NCBI GenBank assembly: GCA_041394885.1 | Contig: JAWKHI010000002.1 | Location: 1-64,000, forward strand | From: DSOI01 sp041394885 | Lineage (GTDB): Bacteria > Acidobacteriota > Terriglobia > Bryobacterales > Bryobacteraceae | Reading direction: 5' to 3' | DNA length: 64,000 nucleotides | Part shown: positions 16,436 to 25,284 of the stretch, in pieces | Layout: each line of letters starts with the position of its first letter | Numbering within the stretch: the stretch's first letter is position 1 | Notes under the pieces: generated by a model | What the model was told of the DNA's origin: nothing | Databases searched by the model: none | The model's input: the letters and a program-made list of their open reading frames with translations, nothing else | Translations under genes and position numbers: made by a program

Positions 16436-17860
16436 GTGGAAGAAATTCGCGAATACGAATACGACATGGTGGTGGTTGGATCGGGGCCGGCGGGGCAGAA
16501 GGCGGCTATCCAGGCGACGAAGTTAGGCAAGAAAACCGCGATCGTTGAGAAGGGATCCGTGGTGGGTGGGGTGTGCATCAATACCGGAACGATTCCTAGC
16601 AAGACGTTGCGGGAGGCGGTGCTGTATCTTTCGGGGTATCGGGAGCGGGGCATTTATGGCGCGTCCTACACGGTGAAGAAGAAGATCACGATGGAGGATT
16701 TGCTGTTCCGGGCGCAATATGTGATCCGGCATGAAGTGGACGTGACGCGGCATCAGTTACAGCGAAACAACGTGGACATGCTGGAGGGAATGGCGAGCTT
16801 CCTCGATCCGCATACGTTGACGGTGGAGGGGGCCGAGGGCGCCAATCGCCGCACTGTCACGGCGGACAAGGTGGTGATCGCGACCGGGACGACGGCGGCG
16901 CGCGACCGGCATATTCCTTTCGACGGGAAGTCGATCTTCACGAGCGACGATATCCTGCAACTCGACCGGCTTCCAAAGACGATTGCGGTGGTGGGCGGCG
17001 GGGTGATCGGGTGTGAGTACGCGAGCATGTTCGCGGCTCTCGGTGTGCGGGTGACGCTGATCGACAAGCGTCCGGACCTGCTGGGATTCGTAGACAAGGA
17101 AATCGGGGACACGCTCGTTTACCACTTACGCGAGAACCGGGTGACACTGCGTCTGGAAGAGGGTGTGGCTGGGGTGGACCGGGCGCCGGGGGAGAATGGG
17201 GAGCAAATCCGGATAGTGCTCGACAGCGGGAAGCAAGTGGTATCGGAGAAGGTGTTGTATAGCGTGGGTCGTACTGGCGCAACGGGCCAGTTGGGTCTGG
17301 ACAAAGCGGGAGTCTGCGTGGACGACCGTGGCCGGATCCGGGTGGATGGCCACTTCCGGACGTGCGTGCCGCATATTTACGCGGTGGGGGACGTGATCGG
17401 GTTTCCGAGCCTTGCGTCCACGTCCATGGAGCAGGGAAGGCTGGCGGCGTGCCATGCGTTCGGACTGGACGCGAAGGCGGCGCCAGAGCTGTTTCCCTAT
17501 GGGATCTATACGATTCCGGAGATATCGATGGTCGGCAAGACCGAGCGCGACCTTACGCAGGAGGGCATTCCGTACGAGATCGGGAAAGCGCGGTACAACG
17601 AGGTGGCGCGCGGGCAGATCATCGGAGACCACACGGGACTGTTGAAGCTGATCTTTCATTTCGAGACGCGGGAGTTGCTGGGGATCCACATTATCGGCGA
17701 GGGAGCGAGCGAGCTGGTTCACATTGGACAGGCGGTGTTGAGCTATGGCGGCGAGGTGGACTACTTCGTGCGGACGGTGTTCAACTACCCGACGCTCGCG
17801 GAAGGGTATAAAATTGCTGCGTTCGACGGTATCAACCGATTGGGAGTGATCGTAACGTGA
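16436..17860 (+). CDS. sthA: Soluble pyridine nucleotide transhydrogenase (Si-specific)
   Basis: 474 aa from GTG 16436, preceded by a purine-rich GAAGGAAGG; an earlier GTG at 16382 would add 18 residues with no ribosome binding site. FAD-binding VVVGSGPAGQKAA, NAD-binding AVVGGGVIGCEYASMF, and a C-terminal dimerisation domain. The redox-disulfide position reads CINTGT, so the second cysteine of the dihydrolipoamide-dehydrogenase CxxxxC is Thr. With the GTIPSKTLREAV continuation this identifies SthA, which has no active disulfide, rather than lipoamide dehydrogenase. It moves reducing equivalents between NADPH and NADH. The stop overlaps the next ATG. Confidence 0.9.
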   Translation: MEEIREYEYDMVVVGSGPAGQKAAIQATKLGKKTAIVEKGSVVGGVCINTGTIPSKTLREAVLYLSGYRERGIYGASYTVKKKITMEDLLFRAQYVIRHEVDVTRHQLQRNNVDMLEGMASFLDPHTLTVEGAEGANRRTVTADKVVIATGTTAARDRHIPFDGKSIFTSDDILQLDRLPKTIAVVGGGVIGCEYASMFAALGVRVTLIDKRPDLLGFVDKEIGDTLVYHLRENRVTLRLEEGVAGVDRAPGENGEQIRIVLDSGKQVVSEKVLYSVGRTGATGQLGLDKAGVCVDDRGRIRVDGHFRTCVPHIYAVGDVIGFPSLASTSMEQGRLAACHAFGLDAKAAPELFPYGIYTIPEISMVGKTERDLTQEGIPYEIGKARYNEVARGQIIGDHTGLLKLIFHFETRELLGIHIIGEGASELVHIGQAVLSYGGEVDYFVRTVFNYPTLAEGYKIAAFDGINRLGVIVT

Positions 17861-18477
17861 AGCAGATCGCGACGGCGTTTTTTCTGATTGCGGCGATGAT
17901 GGCCGGGCGCGAGCCCGAAGCGGGTTTCGAGCCGCTGTTCAACGGGGTGGACCTCACCGATTTCGTGGTGGACACGGCCGGTCTGTGGCGGGTAGAAGAC
18001 GGCGAGATCGTCGGCGAGTCACCGGGGCTCGGCTACAACGAATTTCTTCGGACGCGGAGGAGTTACGGCGACTTCGAACTCAAGGTGAAGTTCAAGATGA
18101 CCGATCCGACGGGCCGGGCGAACAGCGGAGTCCAGTTTAGGAGCAAGCCCATGCCAGGGTCGCATGAGGTGATTGGCTATCAGGCGGACATGGGTCAACA
18201 ATATTGGGGCTGTCTGTATGACGAGTCGCGACGAAAAAAGGTGCTGGTGCAGGCGCCGCCGGCGAGTTTGGAGGGATTGGACAGAAGCGGCTGGAACGAA
18301 TATACGATCACGGCGCGGGGCGGGCGGATCACGCTCATGCTGAACGGGAAGACGACGGTCGACTACCAAGAGTCCGATTCCTCTATCGAAAGGGAAGGAT
18401 TCATCGCACTCCAGTTGCACGGTGGCCCGGCCTTTTCCATGCGGTTCAAGGAGCTCCTCATTCGAGAGTTCAAATAG
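17857..18477 (+). CDS. DUF1080 (3-keto-disaccharide hydrolase-like) secreted protein
   Basis: 206 aa. Signal peptide about 1-18. The rest is a single DUF1080 concanavalin-like beta-sandwich: FEPLFNGVDLTDF at the start, LWRVEDGEIVGE, DFELKVKFKM, NSGVQFRS, GYQADMGQ and WNEYTITARGGRITLMLNG in order, ending with the family's MRFKELLIREF. It lies in the periplasm or outside the cell. The family is abundant in Acidobacteria, Planctomycetes and Verrucomicrobia, with 3-keto-glycoside cleavage shown for some members. Start overlaps the sthA stop (ATGA). Confidence 0.88.
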   Translation: MKQIATAFFLIAAMMAGREPEAGFEPLFNGVDLTDFVVDTAGLWRVEDGEIVGESPGLGYNEFLRTRRSYGDFELKVKFKMTDPTGRANSGVQFRSKPMPGSHEVIGYQADMGQQYWGCLYDESRRKKVLVQAPPASLEGLDRSGWNEYTITARGGRITLMLNGKTTVDYQESDSSIEREGFIALQLHGGPAFSMRFKELLIREFK

Positions 18478-18481
18478 ATTG

Positions 18482-18501
18482 GTGGCGGTGAGAATCGCCA
18501 C
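18482..18501 (+). terminator. Hairpin downstream of the DUF1080 gene
   Basis: GTGGCG (18482-18487) and CGCCAC (18496-18501) with an 8-base loop, starting 5 bases after the DUF1080 stop. There is no T-run after it, so it may be a weak terminator or an mRNA 3' stabiliser. Confidence 0.35.
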
Positions 18502-18519
18502 GTAACGCATCGGCGGAGA

Positions 18520-18537
18520 GTGTCACAACCCTGTCAG
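18520..18537 (+). promoter_or_regulatory. Pho-box-like direct repeat
   Basis: GTGTCAC (18520-18526), AACC spacer, CTGTCAG (18531-18537): two TGTCA-centred 7-mers with an 11-base period, the architecture of the enterobacterial PhoB box. It is 74 bases upstream of the ATG of the small Cys-rich gene. Whether the local PhoB uses this sequence is unknown. Confidence 0.35.
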
Positions 18538-18610
18538 GAGACAAGTTCGCAGCGACCGTCGGAGGCGCGGCGAATGCAATCTCCCTATCAAAACAACAGG
18601 AGAAAAGCAC

Positions 18611-18949
18611 ATGGCCGACGATGTAAGCAAGCTGCTACTGAGCAGCGCGGTGATCGACGTTTTCACGCAGAATCCGGGGTTGAACATTTCGATCTCGGAT
18701 GCGCTGCTGGTCACCTTCAAGAACGCCGGATGCATCCGGATGCTGCGCTACGGCACCGGGTCCGACAATCTGGTCTACGTCCAGTTCGACAATGCGGTGA
18801 TCACGAACGTGGACGCGCTGAAGAAGTTCAAGGAAACGTTCGAGTGCGCCGCCAAGTACGGAATGGGCGTCACCTACTGCGAGTCGACCGACGGGCGGAC
18901 GATCTCGATGGTGAACCTGTATCCGTGCCGGTGCAAGTGCAAGGACTGA
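18611..18949 (+). CDS. Small Cys-rich cytoplasmic protein of unknown function
   Basis: 112 aa with AGGAG 8-12 bases before the ATG. There is no signal peptide or membrane segment. The predicted fold is mixed helix/strand: an N-terminal amphipathic helix, a central LVYVQFDNAVITNVDALKKF, then helix and strand. Six cysteines lie at positions 41, 79, 90, 106, 108 and 110, and the last three are packed in the C-terminal CRCKC tail, which could bind metal or be modified. I recognise no family. It stands alone between a plus-strand operon and the convergent peptidase gene, with a Pho-box-like repeat upstream. A precursor peptide, metallochaperone or structural role are all possible. Confidence 0.7.
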   Translation: MADDVSKLLLSSAVIDVFTQNPGLNISISDALLVTFKNAGCIRMLRYGTGSDNLVYVQFDNAVITNVDALKKFKETFECAAKYGMGVTYCESTDGRTISMVNLYPCRCKCKD

Positions 18950-18969
18950 GACCGGACTGAGGAGAGAAT

Positions 18970-19005
18970 GCGCGGTCCGAGGCCGGAAGCCGGTGCGGGC
19001 CGCGC
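18970..19005. terminator. GC-rich hairpin between convergent genes
   Basis: GCGCGG (18970-18975) pairs with CCGCGC (19000-19005), and an inner CCGG/CCGG pair lies in the loop. It sits between the convergent small Cys-rich gene and the M28 peptidase gene. There is no clear T-run on either side, so the terminator reading is tentative. Confidence 0.3.
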
Positions 19006-19044
19006 GTTGGTCCGGTCGAGGTGCGGGATGGCTGAGCGCAAGAG

Positions 19045-21141
19045 CTACTCAGCGCGGGCGCCGAGAGCCGCGGTAGCCCGCTCGACCAATGCCGTGAACC
19101 GGTCGATCGCTTCGGCAGCGATCGACGCCTGTTCGTTCGCCTCTTCGGTCCGCCCGGCAATCTCAGCCTCGGCGGCGCCGGGTAGCACACGCGCGCTGTA
19201 GCCGGTATAGAGACCCGGAGCGTAAATCTGGTGCCGGTACCACTCGCGCCCGGGCAGTCCGGTCTCGCGCAGTAGCGCCTGCTCGGCCGTTCGCAACACT
19301 TCGTTGGCCGCGGCAATCGCGTCTCCTGCCCCACCTTGCAGGCGGCTGCCGTACGCCTGTTCGTAGCGCACAGCGGCAGCCCGCAAGCGGGCGAGTGACG
19401 CGGTCACAGCCGCTACGTTCACTTTCTTCGCCTGTAGCGCCGCCGCGGCCTCGGTCACCGTCCGGTCGAGCCCGGAGAATTCCAGGGGGTACAAGTCGGT
19501 TTCGGAAAGCCGGAGCACCGTTGTTGCCATCACCTGGGCCAGCGCCTTCGAATACTGATAGTCGCCGTCCATCGTCTTCTCGAACCAGGCCACCGAATCG
19601 TAGATGGAGTGATAGGTTCCCTGTGCGCCGGGTTTGCGGAATCCGATGTTCAAGACCGGGATTCCGGCATGGTGCACGAAAGCGACGTAGTCGCTCCCGG
19701 CTCCGGGCGAGCCCAAGCGAAACGGCGACGGCTTGGCGCCACCATCGGACGCCTCGGCCACCTCGAGGAGCGTCTTGCCGGATTTCGGGTCCACGCAATC
19801 GCGCGCCACGTCCCGGAAGAACGTCTCGAGCACGTGCGATCCGCCCGCCGACAACGTACCCGCCGTGTTCATATCGCTGTTGATGTAGGCCACAACCTTG
19901 CCGCGCAGCTCAGGCAGGTGCTTCTCCACCCATTCGGTGGAACCGATCAATCCGAATTCCTCGGCGTCCCAAAGCGCGAACATGAGCGTCCGCCGAGGAC
20001 GCCATCCACCGCGAACCAGTTCCGCCGCCGTGCGCGCGGTTTCCATCAGCGCGATCGCGCCGCTCACAGGGTCCGCCGCGCCGTTCACCCAAGCGTCGTG
20101 ATGGTTCCCGTAGATCACCCACTCATTCGGCAGTTCGCGGCCCGGGATGGTGGCGATTACGTTGTAGATCGGCCGGGTGGACCAGTCGAAGTCCACCGCC
20201 AAATGCACCTCGGCCGGACCCGGCCCCACATGGTAGGTCGCCGGCAGCGCGCCGCGCCAAGCCTCCGGCGCAACGGGTCCGCCGATCTGCCGCAGCAGTG
20301 GCAGCGCCTCCTCGGCGGAGATCGGCAGCACGGGGATGCGCATGATCGTCGATGCCTGCTCGCGGGGAAGTTTGCGCGCGCCCTTCTCCGACGCCCAGCC
20401 CGGCGACAGTGGATCTCCCACATATACCGGCATGTCCATCACGCTTCCCCGCTGTGCGCTCTCCATCGGCCGGAAGGGGCCCGAAGGGAAAACGTTGCCC
20501 TGGAAAAAGCCGTCCTCGCGCGGGTCAGAATAGATCAGGCAGCCAATGGCGCCGTGCTCCTGCGCCACCTTGGCCTTGGTGCCCCGCCAACTGCCGCCAT
20601 ACCTCGCCAGCACGATCTTCCCCTTCACATCGATGCCCAGTTTCTTCAGTTGCTCATAGTCGGCCGGGACGCCGTAGTTGACGTAGACCAGCGGCGCGGT
20701 CACGTCGCCGGACGCGGAGTAGGCGTTGTAGGTGGGAAGCTGATCGGCGTCGCGGGAGTCCGGATCCTCGCGCATGGCCGGCTCCACCAGGTGCGCCCGG
20801 TAGCGGACGGGCGCCGTCATTTCCAGGCGCCGCGTCGTGGGGTAGGGAAGCAGCGCTTCGAACTCTTCGATGCGGGTTTCGAGCCCCCAGTCCCGGAACA
20901 GACCTGCGGCATAATCGGCCACGGCCTTGGATCCGCGCGAACCGGCGTGGTGTGGTTCGGCCGCCATGCGCCGCATGTATTGCCGTGCGCGGACGGGGTC
21001 CGGAATGGCGCGGGCCTTGGCTTCGAGTGTGCGCTGCGCCTCCAGGCGTTCGGTTAGGAAGCCGCGGATGGGGGCCGGGTCCGCGGCGCTCAACAGCATC
21101 GGCGCGGCGGCAACCAGGGCGAAAACCGTTTTCATAGTCAT
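19045..21141 (-). CDS. M28-family metallopeptidase, glutamate carboxypeptidase II-like
   Basis: 698 aa, similar in length to human GCPII (PSMA). Signal peptide about 1-20. A PA-like insert (about 130-330) lies inside the peptidase fold. Zinc-site motifs appear in order: YGNHHDAWVNGAADP (His and bridging Asp), WDAEEFGLIGSTEW (catalytic Glu and zinc Glu), YINSDMN (Asp), and TYHSIYDS (His), all matching GCPII. The C-terminal helical dimerisation domain follows. It is a secreted or periplasmic exopeptidase for acidic or other dipeptides. Its ATG overlaps the dsbD stop, so the two are coupled. Confidence 0.92.
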   Translation of the reverse strand: MTMKTVFALVAAAPMLLSAADPAPIRGFLTERLEAQRTLEAKARAIPDPVRARQYMRRMAAEPHHAGSRGSKAVADYAAGLFRDWGLETRIEEFEALLPYPTTRRLEMTAPVRYRAHLVEPAMREDPDSRDADQLPTYNAYSASGDVTAPLVYVNYGVPADYEQLKKLGIDVKGKIVLARYGGSWRGTKAKVAQEHGAIGCLIYSDPREDGFFQGNVFPSGPFRPMESAQRGSVMDMPVYVGDPLSPGWASEKGARKLPREQASTIMRIPVLPISAEEALPLLRQIGGPVAPEAWRGALPATYHVGPGPAEVHLAVDFDWSTRPIYNVIATIPGRELPNEWVIYGNHHDAWVNGAADPVSGAIALMETARTAAELVRGGWRPRRTLMFALWDAEEFGLIGSTEWVEKHLPELRGKVVAYINSDMNTAGTLSAGGSHVLETFFRDVARDCVDPKSGKTLLEVAEASDGGAKPSPFRLGSPGAGSDYVAFVHHAGIPVLNIGFRKPGAQGTYHSIYDSVAWFEKTMDGDYQYSKALAQVMATTVLRLSETDLYPLEFSGLDRTVTEAAAALQAKKVNVAAVTASLARLRAAAVRYEQAYGSRLQGGAGDAIAAANEVLRTAEQALLRETGLPGREWYRHQIYAPGLYTGYSARVLPGAAEAEIAGRTEEANEQASIAAEAIDRFTALVERATAALGARAE

Positions 21142-23030
21142 GGAGTGGGTGTCCCCAGAAAGGCCAGGAATTCCTTGGCGTCCTTGGTCAGACCGACGAA
21201 GCTGGCCGCGATCTTCTCGTTGGGATCGATGATGGCGTAGTGCGGGATGGCGACGGTCTGGAAGCGCGTCTCCTGCAGTTTCTGATTCTCGAGGGAGGCT
21301 TCGTCGGTCCCGTCGGTGTACAGTTCAACGAGGACGTACTTCGACAAAGCTTCGGCGATTTCCGGACGCGGGAACATGTTCGCCTTCATCCAGTGGCAAT
21401 TGGTGCAGGCGTAGCCGGTGAAGTTGACGAAGACGAGCTTGCCTTCCGTGCGCGCCCGTTCGAGCGCGGCTTTGTAGTCGTTCTTCATCCACTTGAGGCC
21501 GGACGTTGCGCCCGACGCCGAAGCCGCTCCCTCCGGACACGCCGGCACATACGCGTCGATTTCGCCGAGCCGTCCGCAGTTCATTCCTGGCAGCAGAGAG
21601 ACGGAGAAGATCAGGAACGCGGCGCCGATCAGGGTACGCGCCACACCGAGCGGCTCATCCGGCTTGATGCCTTCCAGCCTCAGAAACCCGAGCAGGTAAA
21701 GTCCGGGGAGCGCGAACAGCACAATCCACGAGGCCAGAAAACGATCCCGTGTCAGGAAATCCCACTGCATCACCAGATCGATGTTGCTCCAGTACTTGAA
21801 CATCGCCGCGAGAATCACGAAACCCATCACGGTCTTCACCCGCGCCAGCCATCCGCCGCTCTTGGGCAGCTTCTTGAGGTAGGCGGGGAACAGGGCGAGT
21901 AGGAAAAACGGAGCCGCCAGGCCTGCCGCGAAGGTCGCCATCCCCAGCGCTGGCAACATGCCGCCACCCTGCACCGACGCCGCCAACAGGGTGCCCACGA
22001 AGGGGCCGACGCATGCGAACGAGGTGAGCGAAAAGGTGAGCCCCATCAACAGCGTGCCCGCGATGCCGCCGCCTTGCGAGGCGTCGTTCAGTCGCGTGAG
22101 CAGTCCCGAGGGCAGTGTGATTTCGAACGCGCCGAGAAGGCTCAGCCCGAAGGCCAGAAACACCACGGAGATGAAACCGTTCACCCAAGGGTTCGATCCA
22201 AGCTGGACCACGCCGAACGGACCCAGAATCGCGGTGGTGGCCAGCCCCATTCCCGTGAACAAGACGATGATGCCGAGGCAGAAAATCGCCGCCTGCGTCA
22301 CCGCCTGAGCCCGGGTCCCTTCCTGCCGGTTGAGAAAGAACGACATCGTGATGGGAATCATCGGGAACACGCAGGGGGTGAAAATCGCGGCGAGTCCGAA
22401 GCCGAAAGCGATGGCGAGGAAGCGGCCGAGGTCGACGTTGCCCGTTGTCCCGGAACCGTATTGCGGAGGCGGCGTTGCCGCAGCCGAGGTTGCCGGCGCC
22501 GCAGGCGAACCCAACTGCGCCGCGACGTAGCCGTCCGGGATGGCAGGCGTCACCGTCGCCGCGCCCGGCGCGATCGTCACGGTCGCCGACGCCGGTTTCG
22601 TGCGCGCCCGCAGACAGACCTTGTCGCTGCACACCTGGTACCGGACGCGTACGGTGAGCTCCCGCGGACCCGGCGGCGCTCCGGTGGCGATCGCCGTTTC
22701 GATGAGAAACTCCACTTGGCCGTCGTAGGTTTCCGATTCGCTCTTGAAGTTGGGATCGAACTTACGAGCCGGTTCCGGCTGCAGCGCGCGAGTGGCCGAG
22801 GCGTCCGGAGATTCATCCAACAAAAGGCGCGTCGGAATCGGACCGGCGGGTGTGGTGGTCGAATACAGATGCCAGCCCGGCTCGATCACGGCCTTCAGAC
22901 GCAGCAGGATGTGGCTGCCCGGCGCGGCCGTTGCCGGGTCCGCCGTGAGTGACCACTGGACCGGATCCTGGGCCAGAGCCGGCAGGGCGAGGAGGGCCAA
23001 TGCGAAAGGAAGCGTATGCGTGCGGACCAC
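21138..23030 (-). CDS. dsbD: Thiol:disulfide interchange protein DsbD
   Basis: About 630 aa if started at GTG 23030 just before the signal peptide (a TTG 36 bases upstream is also open). Domain order: signal peptide; N-terminal periplasmic DsbD-alpha domain with a VCSDKVCL cysteine pair; an Ala/Pro-rich linker; an eight-helix membrane domain with TPCVFPMIPI and FACVGPFVG, each holding one transmembrane redox cysteine; and a C-terminal thioredoxin-like domain with CTNCHWMK. It passes electrons from cytoplasmic thioredoxin to periplasmic substrates such as cytochrome c maturation proteins. The membrane Cys and the C-terminal CxxC are intact. Confidence 0.93.
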   Translation of the reverse strand: MVRTHTLPFALALLALPALAQDPVQWSLTADPATAAPGSHILLRLKAVIEPGWHLYSTTTPAGPIPTRLLLDESPDASATRALQPEPARKFDPNFKSESETYDGQVEFLIETAIATGAPPGPRELTVRVRYQVCSDKVCLRARTKPASATVTIAPGAATVTPAIPDGYVAAQLGSPAAPATSAAATPPPQYGSGTTGNVDLGRFLAIAFGFGLAAIFTPCVFPMIPITMSFFLNRQEGTRAQAVTQAAIFCLGIIVLFTGMGLATTAILGPFGVVQLGSNPWVNGFISVVFLAFGLSLLGAFEITLPSGLLTRLNDASQGGGIAGTLLMGLTFSLTSFACVGPFVGTLLAASVQGGGMLPALGMATFAAGLAAPFFLLALFPAYLKKLPKSGGWLARVKTVMGFVILAAMFKYWSNIDLVMQWDFLTRDRFLASWIVLFALPGLYLLGFLRLEGIKPDEPLGVARTLIGAAFLIFSVSLLPGMNCGRLGEIDAYVPACPEGAASASGATSGLKWMKNDYKAALERARTEGKLVFVNFTGYACTNCHWMKANMFPRPEIAEALSKYVLVELYTDGTDEASLENQKLQETRFQTVAIPHYAIIDPNEKIAASFVGLTKDAKEFLAFLGTPTP

Positions 23031-23099
23031 AATCTTAGTCTGCGTTGGCGGAAGGCCCAATGGCAAGAGGGGCGGTGTAACCTCTCGCGCGCGCCCGTG

Positions 23100-23705
23100 T
23101 CAGTGCTCGTGCGTGCAGGTGGGAAACCCGGCGAGCGCGGTATTGCCGTTATAGCCGAGTTCGCGCATGAGGCCAATCTCGGACGTGTAGTAGCCGTCCG
23201 CGGTGAGGCCCTTGATCGCCCGGAAGAATGCCGCTTCGGGCTTCATCTTCGGGGGCGCGGCGCGGCGATACCCGGGCGGCGGTAAGGCGACGGTGTCAGC
23301 GGCGTCCGACAGCGGCTGCAGGATCGCCATCTGCGCCGCTTCGTCCAACTCGGCGAAGCGTGTCTTACCCTTCCGTTTGGCCGCGGTGTCGAGCCACGCC
23401 AAGCCGCGCTTGAATAGCCCTTGCGCCTGCTTGTTCTTGGCGACCACGAAATCAATGTAGGCGGGCACGCCGGCCTCCACCGCACCCGGTGTATCGGTTT
23501 TTGGGATGATCAGGCCGGCGAGGCACGTCACCGTCTCCAGATCCGCCTTGGAAAAATACGACGGGGCTGGCAGCGCGGCTTTCCCAGCCGCCGACTCGGC
23601 ATGACCGGTGTGCTGCGCGTACAACTCATCGGCGGAAAACGGATACGCGCAAGTGGCGCCGATCGTCCCGATGATCTTCAGCGCGTCGCGGCGATTGTCA
23701 GCCAT
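23100..23705 (-). CDS. Gluconate 2-dehydrogenase subunit 3-like protein (GMC small subunit)
   Basis: 201 aa with AGGAGAAC before the ATG. The N-terminus carries a twin-arginine signal, NRRDALKIIG, for folded export. The body (DLETVTCLAGLIIPKTDTPG, DFVVAKN) matches the Gluconate_2-dh3 family, the small subunit that pairs with flavin GMC dehydrogenases and helps carry them across the membrane. It directly follows the GMC gene (1 base gap). The tail FPTCTHEH is short and His/Cys-containing. Confidence 0.88.
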   Translation of the reverse strand: MADNRRDALKIIGTIGATCAYPFSADELYAQHTGHAESAAGKAALPAPSYFSKADLETVTCLAGLIIPKTDTPGAVEAGVPAYIDFVVAKNKQAQGLFKRGLAWLDTAAKRKGKTRFAELDEAAQMAILQPLSDAADTVALPPPGYRRAAPPKMKPEAAFFRAIKGLTADGYYTSEIGLMRELGYNGNTALAGFPTCTHEH

Positions 23706-23706
23706 C

Positions 23707-25269
23707 TTAGAGTTCTCCTTTGCGCCCGGCTTCGGCGATGAACCGCGCCGTACGCGCCGCCAGCGCCATCATCGTGTGCGTGGGATTCTTCTCCGACGCC
23801 GACGGGAAAACGCTCCCGTCGACGACGAACAGATTCTTCATGTCGTGCGCCTGGCAATTGGCGTTCAGCACCGACGTCTTCGGGTCGGCGCCCATACGGC
23901 ACCCGCCCAGTTCGTGATTGGTGCGCGGATCCTCGCCCACGGCCTGAATCTCTGCCCCGGTCTCACCAAGGATCCGGCGGGACCATTCGGTCATATCCCG
24001 AAAAATCTTCCAGTCGTTGTCGCTCCAGTTGACGTGGCGCCGCGCTTCCGGCAACCCGTAGGCATCCTTCTTCGACGGGTCCAGGTCCACGTAGGTCTTC
24101 GGATCGGGGAGCTTCTCGCCGTAAGGGGAAAAGGTGAGGAACGCCGGGTAGCGGTCCTTCACCGCCTGCTTGTAGGATGCGCCGAATCCCTTCACATCGC
24201 GCGCCCACCCCACAGACCGCCGGTTCTGATAATTGAACTGGACGCCGAAGCTGCGCGCATAGTCGCGCTGACGGGTGTGCATGAACGACGGAATGTAGGC
24301 GTGATCCAGGAAGCCTTCGTCGTTCACCGGCGGCTTCCCGACGAAATCGGTCAGAAAGCACGACACGCCATTGGTGAAATGCGGGATGAAGTGCTTGCCC
24401 AGTTGGCCGCTCGAATTGGCCAGCCCGTTCGGGTAAAGGCGGGACTTCGACATCAGCAGCAACGCCACCGTCTGCACACAGGCGCAGCTTACCACCACCG
24501 CGCGGCCCTTCACCTCGCCTTCGCGCAGCGTCTCGCGATCGAGAAACTTGACCCCATCCACGCGATTTTCTTGGGTGACGCTCACCTCCCGCACGATCGA
24601 GTTCGAAAAAATCGTGAGCTTGCCCGTCTTCATCGCGGGCCGCAGATGAACATCGGCCGAGTTGTACTTCGCCACCACGTCGCAGCCCGCCATGCAGTTG
24701 CCGCAAAAGTGACAGGCTGGCCGCCCGGACTGGTTGCGCGACAGCGTCGACTTGCGGACATGGATCACCTTCACACCCAGTTTGGCGGCGCCGCGCATCA
24801 CCGCCACGTCGGTGCACTTCATCGGCACCGGCGGTAGAAAATGCCCGTCGGGCAGGTCTTCGAGCCCGTCCCGATTGCCGCACACGCCAACCTCACGCTC
24901 GATCGCCTCGTAATAGGGCGCCAACTCGTCGTAGGAGATCGGCCAGTCCTCGCCCGCCCCTTCGAGCGTCTTGCCCTTGAAGTCCCGCGGACCGAATCGC
25001 CACGCCACCGCGTTCCACGTGAGACTCTTGCCGCCCACCCCGCGGGCGCGCTCGGAATCGAAGCCCGGCTTACCGGTCTTCATTCGCGGGATCTGGCGAT
25101 TGGCGAACTGGAACGGCAATCCGTGTGTGTTGAAATCCGTCCGGGTGTTGATGACCGGGCCGCCCTCCACCACTGCCACATCCACGCCTGCGCGGGCGAG
25201 ATGGGCCGCCAGCGTTCCACCCGATGGCCCCGAGCCCACCACCACAACATCGAAGATCTTGTCAGCCAT
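23707..25269 (-). CDS. GMC-family flavin oxidoreductase (sugar dehydrogenase-like large subunit)
   Basis: 520 aa. The FAD dinucleotide fold VVVGSGPSGGTLAAHLA is at residues 9-25, with the GMC signature near GGKSLTWNAVAWR. A Cys cluster CHFCGNCMAGCD (about residues 185-197) resembles a ferredoxin-like metal site seen in bacterial membrane-associated GMC dehydrogenases. The C-terminal His-Asn region is NPTHTMMALAARTAR. It lacks its own signal and should be exported with the Tat-bearing small subunit encoded next. Likely a periplasmic alcohol/sugar dehydrogenase feeding the respiratory chain; the substrate is unknown. Confidence 0.9.
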   Translation of the reverse strand: MADKIFDVVVVGSGPSGGTLAAHLARAGVDVAVVEGGPVINTRTDFNTHGLPFQFANRQIPRMKTGKPGFDSERARGVGGKSLTWNAVAWRFGPRDFKGKTLEGAGEDWPISYDELAPYYEAIEREVGVCGNRDGLEDLPDGHFLPPVPMKCTDVAVMRGAAKLGVKVIHVRKSTLSRNQSGRPACHFCGNCMAGCDVVAKYNSADVHLRPAMKTGKLTIFSNSIVREVSVTQENRVDGVKFLDRETLREGEVKGRAVVVSCACVQTVALLLMSKSRLYPNGLANSSGQLGKHFIPHFTNGVSCFLTDFVGKPPVNDEGFLDHAYIPSFMHTRQRDYARSFGVQFNYQNRRSVGWARDVKGFGASYKQAVKDRYPAFLTFSPYGEKLPDPKTYVDLDPSKKDAYGLPEARRHVNWSDNDWKIFRDMTEWSRRILGETGAEIQAVGEDPRTNHELGGCRMGADPKTSVLNANCQAHDMKNLFVVDGSVFPSASEKNPTHTMMALAARTARFIAEAGRKGEL

Positions 25270-25284
25270 TGTTACTCTCTATCG

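Noticed and set aside
16436..17860. Dihydrolipoamide dehydrogenase as product of the flavoprotein gene
   Set aside because: The second redox cysteine is replaced by Thr (CINTGT), which fits SthA and excludes a lipoamide dehydrogenase mechanism.
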